NCBI GenBank assembly: GCA_963825555.1
Contig: CAWGTZ010000015.1
Span: forward strand, 124,001 to 188,000
Source: JAGVSR01 sp963825555
GTDB taxonomy: Bacteria > Pseudomonadota > Alphaproteobacteria > Rhizobiales > Hyphomicrobiaceae
Length of the DNA stretch: 64,000 nucleotides
Direction of reading: 5' to 3'
Positions 7,064 through 15,943 of this stretch are shown piece after piece; position 1 is the first letter of the stretch, and each line of letters opens with the position of its first letter. The position numbers were made by a program, and so were the translations under genes. The notes under the pieces were generated by a model. That model did no database searches. It worked only from the letters and a program-made list of their open reading frames with translations, and was not told the origin of the DNA.

Positions 7064-8656
7064 TCAGCGTCCTTTCTTCTTGCCCGGCAGTCCGGGAAAA
7101 CGAGGTGCGCCACCCAGGCCGGGCAGTGATCCGCCGCCTAGTCCGGGCAATCCTTTCGGGGTCGTGCCGCCGCCCAGTCCGGGCAGACCGCTGGGCAGCG
7201 CTGCCTTCAGTTCCGGCGGAAGCTGCTCCAGTGCCTTCGGGTCGAGTCGCGCGATTTCTTCCTGCATCTTCAGAAGCTCGGCCTCACTCGGGCCCTTGCC
7301 CATGCCGCCCATCGGTCCGGAGATACCGAGGGCGCCGGCCATCTTGGCCATCATGCCCGGGTTCTTGCCCATGGTCTTCATCATGTCGGCCATCTGCCGG
7401 TGCATCTTGAGAAGCTTGTTGATGTCCTCAACGCGAGTGCCGGAGCCCGCTGCGATGCGGCGCTTGCGCTTGGCGTCGAGGACTTTGGGCAGACGGCGTT
7501 CCCTTGGCGTCATTGAGGAGATGATTGCACGCTGGCGCTTCACGTCCTTGTTGAAGCCGCTTTCGCTGATCTGGTTCTTCAGCTTTCCGATGCCGGGCAG
7601 CATGCCCATGATGCCGCCGGCGCCCCCGAGTTTCTCCATCTGACGCAACTGCTCGGACAGATCGTCGAGGTCGAACTCGCCCTTCTTCATCTTGAGGGCG
7701 ATCTTGGTCGCCTTCTCGACGTCGAGGTTCTGGGCAGCCTTTTCAACAAGGCCGACGATGTCGCCCATCCCGAGAATGCGGCCGGCAATACGCTTGGGAT
7801 CGAAGTCCTCCAGCGCGTCCCACTTCTCGCCGACGCCGAGCAGCTTGATCGGCTTGCCCGTGACGGCACGCATGGAAAGTGCTGCGCCGCCGCGGCCGTC
7901 ACCGTCCGCGCGGGTCAGGACCGTACCGGTGATGGAGAGACGCTCGTCGAACGCCTTGGCGGTGTTCACCGCATCCTGGCCGGTCAGGCTGTCGACCACC
8001 AGGAGCACTTCGTGTGGATTCGTCGCGGCCTTCACCTGCGCGACTTCGTCCATCAGCTCTTCATCGAGCGTAATGCGGCCGGCGGTGTCGAGTATGACGA
8101 CGTCGTAGCCGCCGAGCTTCGCCGCATCGAGCGCGCGCTGTCCGATCTGGAGCGGTCCCTGGCCGGCGATGATGGGCAGTGTGGTCACGCCCGTCTGCTC
8201 GCCCAGAACACGCAGCTGCTCCTGCGCGGCCGGTCGCCGCGTGTCGAGCGAGGCCATTAGCACCTTCTTACGGTCCCGGTTGGTGAGCCGGTAGGCGATC
8301 TTGGCGGTGGTGGTCGTCTTGCCCGAACCCTGCAGGCCGACCATGAGGATGGCGACGGGCGGGGCGGCATGGAGATTGATCGGTTCCGCGTCGGTGCCCA
8401 GAACACGGACCAGCTCGTCATTGACGATCTTCACGACCATCTGGCCGGGCGTCACCGACTTGACGACGTCCTGGCCGACGGCCTTGGCCTTCACCCCTTC
8501 GGTAAAGTCCTTGACGACATCGAGCGCCACGTCAGCCTCGAGCAGCGCGCGGCGCACTTCGCGCATGGCCTCCGCTACGTCGCTGTCGGTCAGCGCACCG
8601 CGGCCCTTGAGCTTGTCGAGGACGCCAGACAGTCGATCCGAAAGGCTCTGGAACAT
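7064..8656 (-). CDS. ffh: Signal recognition particle GTPase Ffh
   Basis: 530 residues from the ATG at 8656 (MFQSLSDRLSGVLDKL). N domain, then a G domain with P-loop GLQGSGKTTTTAKIA, DTRRPAAQEQL, DTAGR and TRADGDGRGGAALS, then a methionine-rich M domain (KMHRQMADMMKTMGKNPGMMAKM) for signal peptides and 4.5S RNA. The tail is a glycine/proline repeat (GLPGLGGG several times) ending GKKKGR. Ffh directs nascent membrane proteins to FtsY, which is encoded at 13157. An in-frame ATG at 8797 is not used by the family. 4.5S RNA was not recognised in the window. Confidence 0.97.
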   Translation of the reverse strand: MFQSLSDRLSGVLDKLKGRGALTDSDVAEAMREVRRALLEADVALDVVKDFTEGVKAKAVGQDVVKSVTPGQMVVKIVNDELVRVLGTDAEPINLHAAPPVAILMVGLQGSGKTTTTAKIAYRLTNRDRKKVLMASLDTRRPAAQEQLRVLGEQTGVTTLPIIAGQGPLQIGQRALDAAKLGGYDVVILDTAGRITLDEELMDEVAQVKAATNPHEVLLVVDSLTGQDAVNTAKAFDERLSITGTVLTRADGDGRGGAALSMRAVTGKPIKLLGVGEKWDALEDFDPKRIAGRILGMGDIVGLVEKAAQNLDVEKATKIALKMKKGEFDLDDLSEQLRQMEKLGGAGGIMGMLPGIGKLKNQISESGFNKDVKRQRAIISSMTPRERRLPKVLDAKRKRRIAAGSGTRVEDINKLLKMHRQMADMMKTMGKNPGMMAKMAGALGISGPMGGMGKGPSEAELLKMQEEIARLDPKALEQLPPELKAALPSGLPGLGGGTTPKGLPGLGGGSLPGLGGAPRFPGLPGKKKGR

Positions 8657-9071
8657 CGAAGATCCTAAGCAAATGACAAACGCACCCGAGAGCGCTACGC
8701 GCCGTCGGATGTTGACCTCCGGCCTCTGAACCCGAGGATATCGGGCCTGGACCGGTCGGCGGCTCTGAGTTTCAGGGCCGGATTTCGAGGCGGACAATCG
8801 GGGAACTGGGCTGCTCTGTCAACCGGAAGTGGCGCACTGGGGATGCGGCGCGAAGCCCGCCCGGCCCACGTCAATGATTGCAGCTGCAATTATGGCATGT
8901 GGGTTCAGGCGAACCCCGTCCCTTGGGCTTGCCGCAATTTTCCGGTTATCAAGTGCCAAGAAGTATCCAAACGGTAATTGCTCTCGGCTTCCAGCGCGGG
9001 TTAGCAAACCGTCAAGGGGTAGGACGGCGTTTGCCGGCGCAGGCAGGCGGACCGCGCGGGGAGAGAAATTA
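8657..9071. other. Divergent intergenic region with a 14-bp palindrome
   Basis: No supportable gene lies between the ffh start and the EF-hand lipoprotein. At 8877-8890 there is a perfect palindrome, ATTGCAGCTGCAAT, that could be an operator for either divergent gene. Its TTGC/GCAA ends resemble the TGC-rich dyad upstream of the phasin gene (30894-30922), but the regulator is not known. Confidence 0.5.
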
Positions 9072-9608
9072 ATGAAACACGCTCGGCCGATCGACCGGGC
9101 TGCTGGGCTGGCCATCGTTTTCGCTACAGGGATCACCTTGGCGGGCTGCGGCTCATCGCTGCCCTCGTTCACAGGGGGTGGTTCGCCCTTCGGGTCCAGT
9201 TCCAACCTTGACCGAACCTTCATCGGCGCCGCTCAGACGTGGGACTTCGACAAAAACGGCTCGGTGACGTGCGACGAGTGGAAGTCCTATGTCGCCTCCC
9301 TCGTCAAGGAATCCGACGGAAGCGGCGACGGCGCCCTGGATGCAACCGAGTTCCAGCAGATGGCCAAGATCGATCGTCTCTTCGAGGTGGCGGACCTCGG
9401 CTATTTCGACGCCAACGGGGACAGTCGCGTGACGGTCGAGGAGATGACGGGCAAGCAGAACGTGGCTTTCAAGCTGCTCGACAAAAACGGCGATTGCAGC
9501 ATCGACCGCAATGAGTCCGTGCGTGTCCTGCAGGTGGATGCCCCCAAGGCCTCCTCTTCGGCGCCCGACACGACCCAGCAGGGAAGTAGCGGTCCTGCCG
9601 GCCGCTGA
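9072..9608 (+). CDS. EF-hand calcium-binding lipoprotein
   Basis: 178 residues. The signal peptide ends in a lipobox LAGC with Cys26, so it should be lipidated and membrane-anchored. Four EF-hand-like loops follow: 58-69 (DFDKNGSVTCDE), 82-93 (DGSGDGALDATE), 113-124 (DANGDSRVTVEE) and 137-148 (DKNGDCSIDRNE), all with acidic residues at positions 1, 3, 5 and 12 or nearly so. The C-terminus is Ser/Gly-rich. It probably binds calcium in the periplasm; no enzymatic domain is visible. It ends 9 bases before the convergent PQQ-type sugar dehydrogenase gene. Confidence 0.9.
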   Translation: MKHARPIDRAAGLAIVFATGITLAGCGSSLPSFTGGGSPFGSSSNLDRTFIGAAQTWDFDKNGSVTCDEWKSYVASLVKESDGSGDGALDATEFQQMAKIDRLFEVADLGYFDANGDSRVTVEEMTGKQNVAFKLLDKNGDCSIDRNESVRVLQVDAPKASSSAPDTTQQGSSGPAGR

Positions 9609-9617
9609 GCCGGGTGC

Positions 9618-10766
9618 TCAATCGTTCGGGACAATGCGCAAGATCTGGCCGTCGCGCGGGTCGTCGGTGAGAAGCCACAAGGCGCCGTCGGGTCCCTGGC
9701 GGACATCGCGCACGCGGTGGTCCAGATCTTCCAGCAGAGTTTCCTCCTCAACGACTTGACCGTCCTTGAGAACGAGGCGGGCGAGCTGCGCGCCAGCCAG
9801 TCCCCCGACGAAGATGTTGCCCTTCCAGCCGGGAAAGAGGTCGGCGGTGTAGATCGCCAGACCCGACGTCGCGATCGAGGGAACCCAGTAGTAGACGGGC
9901 TGCTCCAGGCCGGGCTTGCTCGATCCTTCCCCAATGGCGCCGCCGAAATATTCCCGGCCATAGGTGATGATCGGCCAGCCGTAATTCTTGCCTCGTTCGG
10001 TTCGGTTGAGTTCGTCACCGCCCTTCGCGCCATGCTCGATGGTCCAAAGCGTGCCAGTGGCCGGATCGATGGCCGCGCCTTGGATATTACGATGGCCCAT
10101 GGACCAGATCTTCGGGTCCCAGCCCAGACGCGCCGGTTCGCTCGATGCGGCCTCTCCGTTCGGCGTCAGGCTCATGACTTTGCCGATGAAAGACGAAGGC
10201 TTCTGGACCTCGTCACGGGCCGACCCGCGATCACCGGTGGTTACGAACAGGGAGCCGTCGGGCGCCCACACGAGCCGCGAACCGAAATGGTTTTTGCTCA
10301 TTATCGACTGGTCTTGGCTGAAGATAACACGGACGTCTTCCAGCTTACCGCCGCCCGATGGATCCAGCGAAAGCCGTGCGCGTGCCACTGCGGTGCCAGC
10401 TGCCCCGTTCTCGCGAGGCTCGGCATACGAAAAATAAATCGTTCCCGAGGTGGAGAAATCCCGAGCGAGAAGCACATCGAGCAGGCCGCCCTGGCCGGCT
10501 GCTGCCACCGCAGGCACGCCGTCGATGGCCGGCCCGATCTTACCCTCCCGCGTGACCACCCGCAGCCGGCCTGGCTTCTCGGTGACGAGCATCCGTCCAT
10601 CGGGCAGGAACTGGAGCCCCCACGGGCTGGCAAGGCCCTTGGCAACCGTTTCCGTCTTGATCGGGCTTGCGTTCGTCGGCTTGGGTGCATCCGTCTGAAA
10701 GGCCGCAGCCGGCGCTGCGGCCATCGCCGTGCCGAATAGCGCAAAGGTCAGCAATACCAATCTCAT
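9618..10766 (-). CDS. PQQ-dependent aldose sugar dehydrogenase family protein
   Basis: 382 residues with a signal peptide (MRLVLLTFALFGTAMAAAPAAAF) and the six-bladed propeller of the soluble glucose/aldose sugar dehydrogenase (GSDH) family. Typical segments are LASPWGLQFLPDGRMLVTEKPGRLRV, GQGGLLDV, NHFGSRLVWAPDGSLFVTTGDR, GHRNIQGAAIDP and EHGAKGGDELN. Such enzymes oxidise sugars in the periplasm with PQQ and bound calcium. The ATG at 10766 is preferred to 10793 because it begins the signal peptide. PQQ is also the cofactor of methanol dehydrogenase, so a methylotroph would have it. Substrate unknown. Confidence 0.9.
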   Translation of the reverse strand: MRLVLLTFALFGTAMAAAPAAAFQTDAPKPTNASPIKTETVAKGLASPWGLQFLPDGRMLVTEKPGRLRVVTREGKIGPAIDGVPAVAAAGQGGLLDVLLARDFSTSGTIYFSYAEPRENGAAGTAVARARLSLDPSGGGKLEDVRVIFSQDQSIMSKNHFGSRLVWAPDGSLFVTTGDRGSARDEVQKPSSFIGKVMSLTPNGEAASSEPARLGWDPKIWSMGHRNIQGAAIDPATGTLWTIEHGAKGGDELNRTERGKNYGWPIITYGREYFGGAIGEGSSKPGLEQPVYYWVPSIATSGLAIYTADLFPGWKGNIFVGGLAGAQLARLVLKDGQVVEEETLLEDLDHRVRDVRQGPDGALWLLTDDPRDGQILRIVPND

Positions 10767-10899
10767 AAGATCTCTCTCGTGCGATGCCATCATGTCATGT
10801 CACGATACTCAGATAGGTTTGGGATGCTGCGCGGGCAACCGGTGCACTTGCGGCATCGCCCCATTTGTCTTTTTGAGACGCCTCCGCCATATAACGTCC

Positions 10900-11766
10900 A
10901 TGACTGCACCCCAGAGCCTGCATTTTTGCAAGATGAACGGCCTCGGCAACGAGATCGTCATCATTGACCTGCGAGGGGCAAAGCGGGCTCTCTCGGGCGA
11001 AGAGGTGCGCGCCATGGCGGACGAACCGAGGTCGCATTTCGATCAGCTCATGGTTCTCAATTCGCCGCGCCGCTCCGGCACGGATGCGTTCGTCACCATC
11101 TTCAACAGCGACGGCTCGGAAAGTTCCGCGTGCGGCAACGGCACCCGCTGTGTTGCCTGGTTCGAGAGCCAGCGGACGGGGCGTATGTCATTGAAGTTCG
11201 AGACCAAGGCCGGCGTGCTGGATGTTTCAGTCGGAGATATTGATCACATCACAGTCGACATGGGCGAGCCGCGCTTCGCCTGGAACGAGATTCCGCTGGC
11301 AGAACCTTTCCACGACACGCGCGGGATCGAGCTGCAGATCGGTCCCATCGACGCACCTGTGCTCCACTCACCTTCCGTGGTCAATGTTGGCAATCCGCAT
11401 GCGATCTTCTGGGTCGATGATGTGGAGGCCCACGATCTGGCGCGCTTCGGGCCACTTCTGGAAAACCATCCCCTATTTCCCGAGCGTGCAAATATCTCGC
11501 TGGCCGAGGTGCGCTCGCGAAGCGACATCAAGCTCAGGGTCTGGGAGCGAGGTGTGGGTCTCACGCGGGCCTGCGGTACAGCGGCATGCGCTGCGGCCGT
11601 TGCCGCCATGCGCAAGAAGCTCGTCGATCGTACCGTCACCGTTCACCTGCCCGGCGGCCCGCTCGTCATCACATGGACGGATAACAATCGTATCCTGATG
11701 ACCGGCCCGGTGGAGGTGGAGTACGAAGACGACTGGCCGAGAGCCCAGACCACAGCCGGTGCCTGA
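10900..11766 (+). CDS. dapF: Diaminopimelate epimerase
   Basis: 288 residues from the ATG at 10900. Interconverts LL- and meso-diaminopimelate for lysine and peptidoglycan. The two catalytic cysteines are visible: Cys78 in SSACGNGTRC and Cys225 in TRACGTAAC. FCKMNGLGNEIVIID is the family N-terminus. It is the first gene of a plus-strand run dapF-mtaB-ftsY-yciB-yciB, a conserved order in Hyphomicrobiales. Further upstream in-frame starts would add a non-conserved tail. Confidence 0.97.
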   Translation: MTAPQSLHFCKMNGLGNEIVIIDLRGAKRALSGEEVRAMADEPRSHFDQLMVLNSPRRSGTDAFVTIFNSDGSESSACGNGTRCVAWFESQRTGRMSLKFETKAGVLDVSVGDIDHITVDMGEPRFAWNEIPLAEPFHDTRGIELQIGPIDAPVLHSPSVVNVGNPHAIFWVDDVEAHDLARFGPLLENHPLFPERANISLAEVRSRSDIKLRVWERGVGLTRACGTAACAAAVAAMRKKLVDRTVTVHLPGGPLVITWTDNNRILMTGPVEVEYEDDWPRAQTTAGA

Positions 11767-11843
11767 CCGGGTCCGCTGTACGATATCGATCATTGTCCCC
11801 AACGTCTGAGCATCTTTCTTCGAATGGCATCGCTTCGCATCCC

Positions 11844-13160
11844 ATGACCGAGCCCAAGATCATCACGCTAGGCTGCCGGCTGAACGCTCATGAAAGCGAT
11901 ACGGCCAGCGCCCATGCGCGTGCGGCTGGGCTCGCCGAGAGCGTCATCGTCAACACCTGCGCGGTCACAACGGAAGCAGTACGTCAGGCCAAGCAGACCA
12001 TCCGTCGCCTGAAGCGGGAAAAGCCGGAGGCCAGGATCATCGTGACCGGATGCGCCGTGCAGCTCGACGCGGACCGGTTCGCCGCGATGCCTGAAGTCGA
12101 TGCGGTCATCGGAAATCGCGAGAAGCTCGAGGCCGAGACGTTCGTTGCGATCGCACGGGCAAATGACCGGTTGGTGCGCGTGGGAGAAATCGCCGAGACG
12201 CGCGCGATTGCGGTGGCGCCGTCCCCCTCGTCCTCACAAGGCCGGACCCGGGCCATACTGACCGTTCAGAACGGATGCGATCATCGTTGCACGTTCTGCA
12301 TCATTCCATTTGCCCGTGGACCCGCGCGCTCGATGACGGCCGGCGAGGCCGTGAACTGCGTCCGTGATTTCGTAGCGGGCGGACATCGAGAAGTGGTTCT
12401 CACAGGCGTCGATCTCACCTCATATGGCACAGACCTGAAGGACCGGGCGCCACTTGGCCATCTCGTGCGTACCATCCTGCGCGAGGTGCCGGAGTTGCCG
12501 CGCCTGCGCCTCTCCTCCATTGATCCGGCGGAGGTGGACAACGATCTCTTGCAGGCCTTGGCAGAAGAGCCGCGTTTGATGCCGCATCTGCACCTGTCGC
12601 TCCAGTCTGGCGACGACATGGTCCTGAAACGTATGAAGCGCCGCCACACGCGAGAAGGTGCCATCCGCTTCACAGATGCGCTCCGGGCGGCCCGCCCCGA
12701 TATTGTTCTGGGCGCGGACCTCATCGCAGGTTTTCCGACAGAAACAGACGATATGTTCCAGACAACACTCGACACCATCGCGGCATGCGGCCTCACCTAC
12801 CTGCACATATTCCCTTATTCTGCGCGTCCGGGGACGCCCGCGTCCCGAATGCCGCAGGTTCCGGGCGAGATCGTCATGGCGCGCGCAGCTCGTTTGCGCC
12901 AGGAAGGACGGGTGAGGCTGGAGGCGTTCTTGCGGACGGAAGTCGGCTCTGTCCGAACTGTGTTGATGGAGCGGGGCGGAACCGGCCGAACGCCGCAGTT
13001 CGCGGAGGTGGCTGTCAATGCCGCACCGGATGCGGGCGCGATCAAGGATGTCCGAATCATCGGGCAGGATGGAACAAGGCTCGTGGGTGAGTGTGTGGCC
13101 GCTACTGATGCGCCGACACGGCAGCGGCTTGCTACCCAGGGGATCAAGGTGACGGTGTGA
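11844..13160 (+). CDS. mtaB: tRNA t(6)A37 methylthiotransferase MtaB
   Basis: 438 residues. Converts t6A37 to ms2t6A37 in tRNAs reading ANN codons. The N-terminal UPF0004 domain holds cluster cysteines Cys11, Cys39 and Cys70; the radical SAM triad is Cys145, Cys149, Cys152 (NGCDHRCTFCIIPFARG), followed by LTGVDLTSYG and LSLQSGDD. The ATG at 11844 is chosen over an upstream TTG at 11793. The last bases overlap the GTG start of ftsY (GTGTGA). Confidence 0.94.
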   Translation: MTEPKIITLGCRLNAHESDTASAHARAAGLAESVIVNTCAVTTEAVRQAKQTIRRLKREKPEARIIVTGCAVQLDADRFAAMPEVDAVIGNREKLEAETFVAIARANDRLVRVGEIAETRAIAVAPSPSSSQGRTRAILTVQNGCDHRCTFCIIPFARGPARSMTAGEAVNCVRDFVAGGHREVVLTGVDLTSYGTDLKDRAPLGHLVRTILREVPELPRLRLSSIDPAEVDNDLLQALAEEPRLMPHLHLSLQSGDDMVLKRMKRRHTREGAIRFTDALRAARPDIVLGADLIAGFPTETDDMFQTTLDTIAACGLTYLHIFPYSARPGTPASRMPQVPGEIVMARAARLRQEGRVRLEAFLRTEVGSVRTVLMERGGTGRTPQFAEVAVNAAPDAGAIKDVRIIGQDGTRLVGECVAATDAPTRQRLATQGIKVTV

Positions 13161-14254
13161 CGGATCAAACGGAAAAAAAGCCCCCCGGCCTGATGGGCCG
13201 GTTGTTCGGCACAAAAAAAACCAACGAGCCGACGCCTCCCGCGAGCGAGAGCATCGCGGAGTCGCCGGCTGCAGACGACCAGGTTGCAAAAACGCAGGAA
13301 GCGGTACCGGCGATGGCAGATACGCCGGAATCCGAGGCGCCCAAGAGCTGGTTTCAGCGCCTGAAGTCCGGCCTGACGCGCACCTCAAGCAAGCTCTCCG
13401 ACGGCATCACCGGGATATTCACCAAGCGCAAGCTTGATGGTGCCACTCTAGAGGATCTGGAAGACCTGCTCATTCAGGCGGATCTCGGCGTTGGGACGTC
13501 GGACCGGATCATCGAGAGAATTGCCAAGGGCCGTTTTGAGAAGGGCATCTCGGCCGACGAGGTGCGCGATATCCTGGCCTCTGAAGTTGAAGCGGTGCTC
13601 GAACCTGTGGCCCGCCCGCTCAGCGTATCGGAGGCGAACAAGCCGCATGTCATCCTTGTCGTCGGCGTGAACGGCGGCGGCAAGACCACGACCATCGGCA
13701 AACTCGCCGCGCAGTTCTCGCGGCAGGGCAAGAGCGTGATGCTGGCGGCTGGCGATACCTTCCGCGCTGCTGCCATTGACCAGCTGAAGGTTTGGGGTGA
13801 GAGAACGGGTTGTGAGGTCGTCGCCAGTGCTGTCGGCGCTGACGCATCCGGTCTCGCATACGAGGCCTTGAGACAGGCGAAAGAGAAGGGCGCCGATGTG
13901 CTTCTTGTCGATACCGCCGGCCGCTTGCAGAACAAGCAGGCGCTTATGGAAGAGCTCGAGAAGGTAACGCGCGTGATGAAAAAGATCGATGCGACGGCGC
14001 CGCACGATGTCCTTCTGGTTCTGGATGCAACGACGGGTCAGAACGCGCTCCAGCAAGTCGAGATTTTTAGCAAGCGGGCCGGTGTATCTGGCATCGTCAT
14101 GACGAAACTGGACGGAACCGCGCGCGGCGGCATACTCGTTGCGATCGCGGCGAAGCACCAAATCCCCGTTCATGCCATCGGCGTAGGCGAAGGCATCGAC
14201 GACCTTCAGGCCTTTTCGGCGAAGGAATTTGCGGATGCAATCGCCAATGCCTAA
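13157..14254 (+). CDS. ftsY: Signal recognition particle receptor FtsY
   Basis: 365 residues from a GTG that overlaps the mtaB stop, implying translational coupling. The first 60 or so residues are a low-complexity acidic A domain. The NG domain follows: ADLGVGTSDRIIE, P-loop GVNGGGKTTTIGKLA, AGDTFRAAAIDQL, DTAGRLQNK and TKLDGTARGG. It receives Ffh-bound ribosomes at the inner membrane. Confidence 0.97.
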   Translation: MTDQTEKKPPGLMGRLFGTKKTNEPTPPASESIAESPAADDQVAKTQEAVPAMADTPESEAPKSWFQRLKSGLTRTSSKLSDGITGIFTKRKLDGATLEDLEDLLIQADLGVGTSDRIIERIAKGRFEKGISADEVRDILASEVEAVLEPVARPLSVSEANKPHVILVVGVNGGGKTTTIGKLAAQFSRQGKSVMLAAGDTFRAAAIDQLKVWGERTGCEVVASAVGADASGLAYEALRQAKEKGADVLLVDTAGRLQNKQALMEELEKVTRVMKKIDATAPHDVLLVLDATTGQNALQQVEIFSKRAGVSGIVMTKLDGTARGGILVAIAAKHQIPVHAIGVGEGIDDLQAFSAKEFADAIANA

Positions 14255-14335
14255 ACACACCCCGACCTGCTACAGGCTCTGGCCTCGCGCGGTTCGGCAG
14301 CAGTCGCGCCATCAATCGAAGGTCACGTCCCGGCC

Positions 14336-15064
14336 ATGACACGCAAGAGGCGCTTCTTTCCCTTCAATGCCGAGCAGACCGTCAACATCCTGAGTGAATT
14401 CGGGCCGCTCGCGACGATGTTCATCGTCAATGCGATCTGGGACATCAATACCGGCACGTGGGCGCTCATCGTGACCACGGTTCTGGCCATCGGCGTGATG
14501 TTCTACATGTTTCGCCGGCCGCCGGTTTTCCCGCTCATAGCCTCGACGGTGACAATCGTGTTCGGCGCGCTGACGATCCTCACCGGCGATCCGATGTGGG
14601 TTCAGATCAAGGTGACGATCTTCAATGCGATGTTTGCAGCCTTCCTGTTCATCGGCCTGTGGTTGGATCGGAATTTCTTCGAGTACGTATTCGGCAGGAC
14701 GTTCCACTACAGCAAGGAAGGCTGGAACAAATTCACACGCAGCTTTGCGTGGTTCTTCGTTCTCACGGCGGTGCTGAACGAAGTCGTGCGGCTGACGTTC
14801 GAAGATACGCACATGTATAATGTGCTTGGCCATCAGATGAGCGGCGTGAACATCTGGATCGCCTTCAAGCTCGTGCTCATCATGCCGCTGAGTGGGCTTT
14901 ATGCATGGGTTCTTACGCGTTGGATGGCCCAGCATTATATGCCGCCGCCGGATGATGCCGATGCAGCCGGGCTCGTTCTGGCGGAAAACCGCGCCACGGC
15001 ACAGAGAGCTGCTGAGAGCGCGGGGCAGAGTGCAGCCGGGGGGGATGTCGGCCCCCATCGGTAA
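14336..15064 (+). CDS. yciB: Inner-membrane septation protein A family (YciB/IspZ), copy 1
   Basis: 242 residues with five to six membrane segments. Conserved family patches are LSEFGPLATMFIVNA, KVTIFNAMFAAFLFIGLWLDRNFFEYVFG, EGWNKFTRSFAWFFVLTAVLNEVVR and FKLVLIMPLSG. YciB affects envelope integrity and cell division. The C-terminal 35 residues are an Ala/Gln-rich cytoplasmic tail absent from copy 2. It starts 81 bases after ftsY and is followed 74 bases later by a paralogue. Confidence 0.93.
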   Translation: MTRKRRFFPFNAEQTVNILSEFGPLATMFIVNAIWDINTGTWALIVTTVLAIGVMFYMFRRPPVFPLIASTVTIVFGALTILTGDPMWVQIKVTIFNAMFAAFLFIGLWLDRNFFEYVFGRTFHYSKEGWNKFTRSFAWFFVLTAVLNEVVRLTFEDTHMYNVLGHQMSGVNIWIAFKLVLIMPLSGLYAWVLTRWMAQHYMPPPDDADAAGLVLAENRATAQRAAESAGQSAAGGDVGPHR

Positions 15065-15138
15065 TTTTTCAGTTCTCGAGCAACGCAAGCTGGCCTACCG
15101 GTGCATGGGACGTTAGGTTCTGATTTCAGGTATCAAGA

Positions 15139-15750
15139 GTGACAATAATGAAAGAGCAGCCACCTGACGCTGGTGCGCCTGTCCAGGCGACGGAGCCGGA
15201 GATTGATAGTCAGCAACTTTGGAAGCTGCTCGTGGAGCTCGGGCCGCTTCTCGTATTCTTCATCGTGAATTCCAGAGCGGGTATTTTCTGGGGCACCGGC
15301 TGCTTCATCGCGGCCACTGTCGTCTCCATCGTCGCGTCGCGTGCGATGTTCGGCAAACTTGCCGTCATGCCGCTGGTCTCGGCTTTTTTCGTCATCGTAT
15401 TCGGCGGCATGACGCTGTGGCTTCAGGATGAACTCTTCATCAAGCTGAAGCCGACCATTGTGAACGCCATCTTTGCTTCGGTACTGCTGGGCGGCCTAGC
15501 TGCAGGCCATTCGCTTTTGCGCTATCTTTTTGGCGATGTGTTTCGCCTCACCGACGAAGGTTGGCGGCAACTCACATTTCGCTGGGGACTGTTCTTCGTT
15601 CTCCTGGCGTTTCTGAACGAAGCCGTCTGGCGAAATTTCTCCACGGACACCTGGGTTAGTTTCAAGGTGTTCGGAATAATGCCACTTACAATGATCTTCG
15701 GAATTTCCCAGATGGGCTTGTTGAAGCGTCATGAAGCGAAATTAGACTAA
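15139..15750 (+). CDS. Inner-membrane septation protein A family (YciB/IspZ), copy 2
   Basis: 203 residues (GTG at 15139; ATG at 15148 is also possible). It shares with copy 1 the order of membrane segments and motifs LVELGPLLVFFIVN, KPTIVNAIFASVLLGGLAAG, EGWRQLTFRWGLFFVLLAFLNEAVWR and FKVFGIMPLTMIFGI, but side by side the two are clearly diverged. Copy 1 has the acidic DRNF loop where copy 2 has GHSL. Its N-terminus adds about 25 hydrophilic residues. Function beyond family membership is unknown. Confidence 0.9.
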   Translation: MTIMKEQPPDAGAPVQATEPEIDSQQLWKLLVELGPLLVFFIVNSRAGIFWGTGCFIAATVVSIVASRAMFGKLAVMPLVSAFFVIVFGGMTLWLQDELFIKLKPTIVNAIFASVLLGGLAAGHSLLRYLFGDVFRLTDEGWRQLTFRWGLFFVLLAFLNEAVWRNFSTDTWVSFKVFGIMPLTMIFGISQMGLLKRHEAKLD

Positions 15751-15943
15751 AGTACAAAGCTTCTTCAGTGGTAGGAGCAGTTCTTTTTGTCCTTGCACGG
15801 ACGATCCGTATCGAAAAGCGCAAACGTCCAATACTGTACATTGCTTCACGGATTGTTTAGTGGCCCCCGGTTTTTTGGTGGACGCCACGGGCGAACTACT
15901 ATTTTCTTCAAATCGTAGAGAGTATCTTACTCAGGGTGGAGAC

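Noticed and set aside
8657..9071. 4.5S RNA gene near ffh
   Set aside because: I looked for the conserved GGAA-loop hairpin with the AGCAG internal loop and did not find it here.
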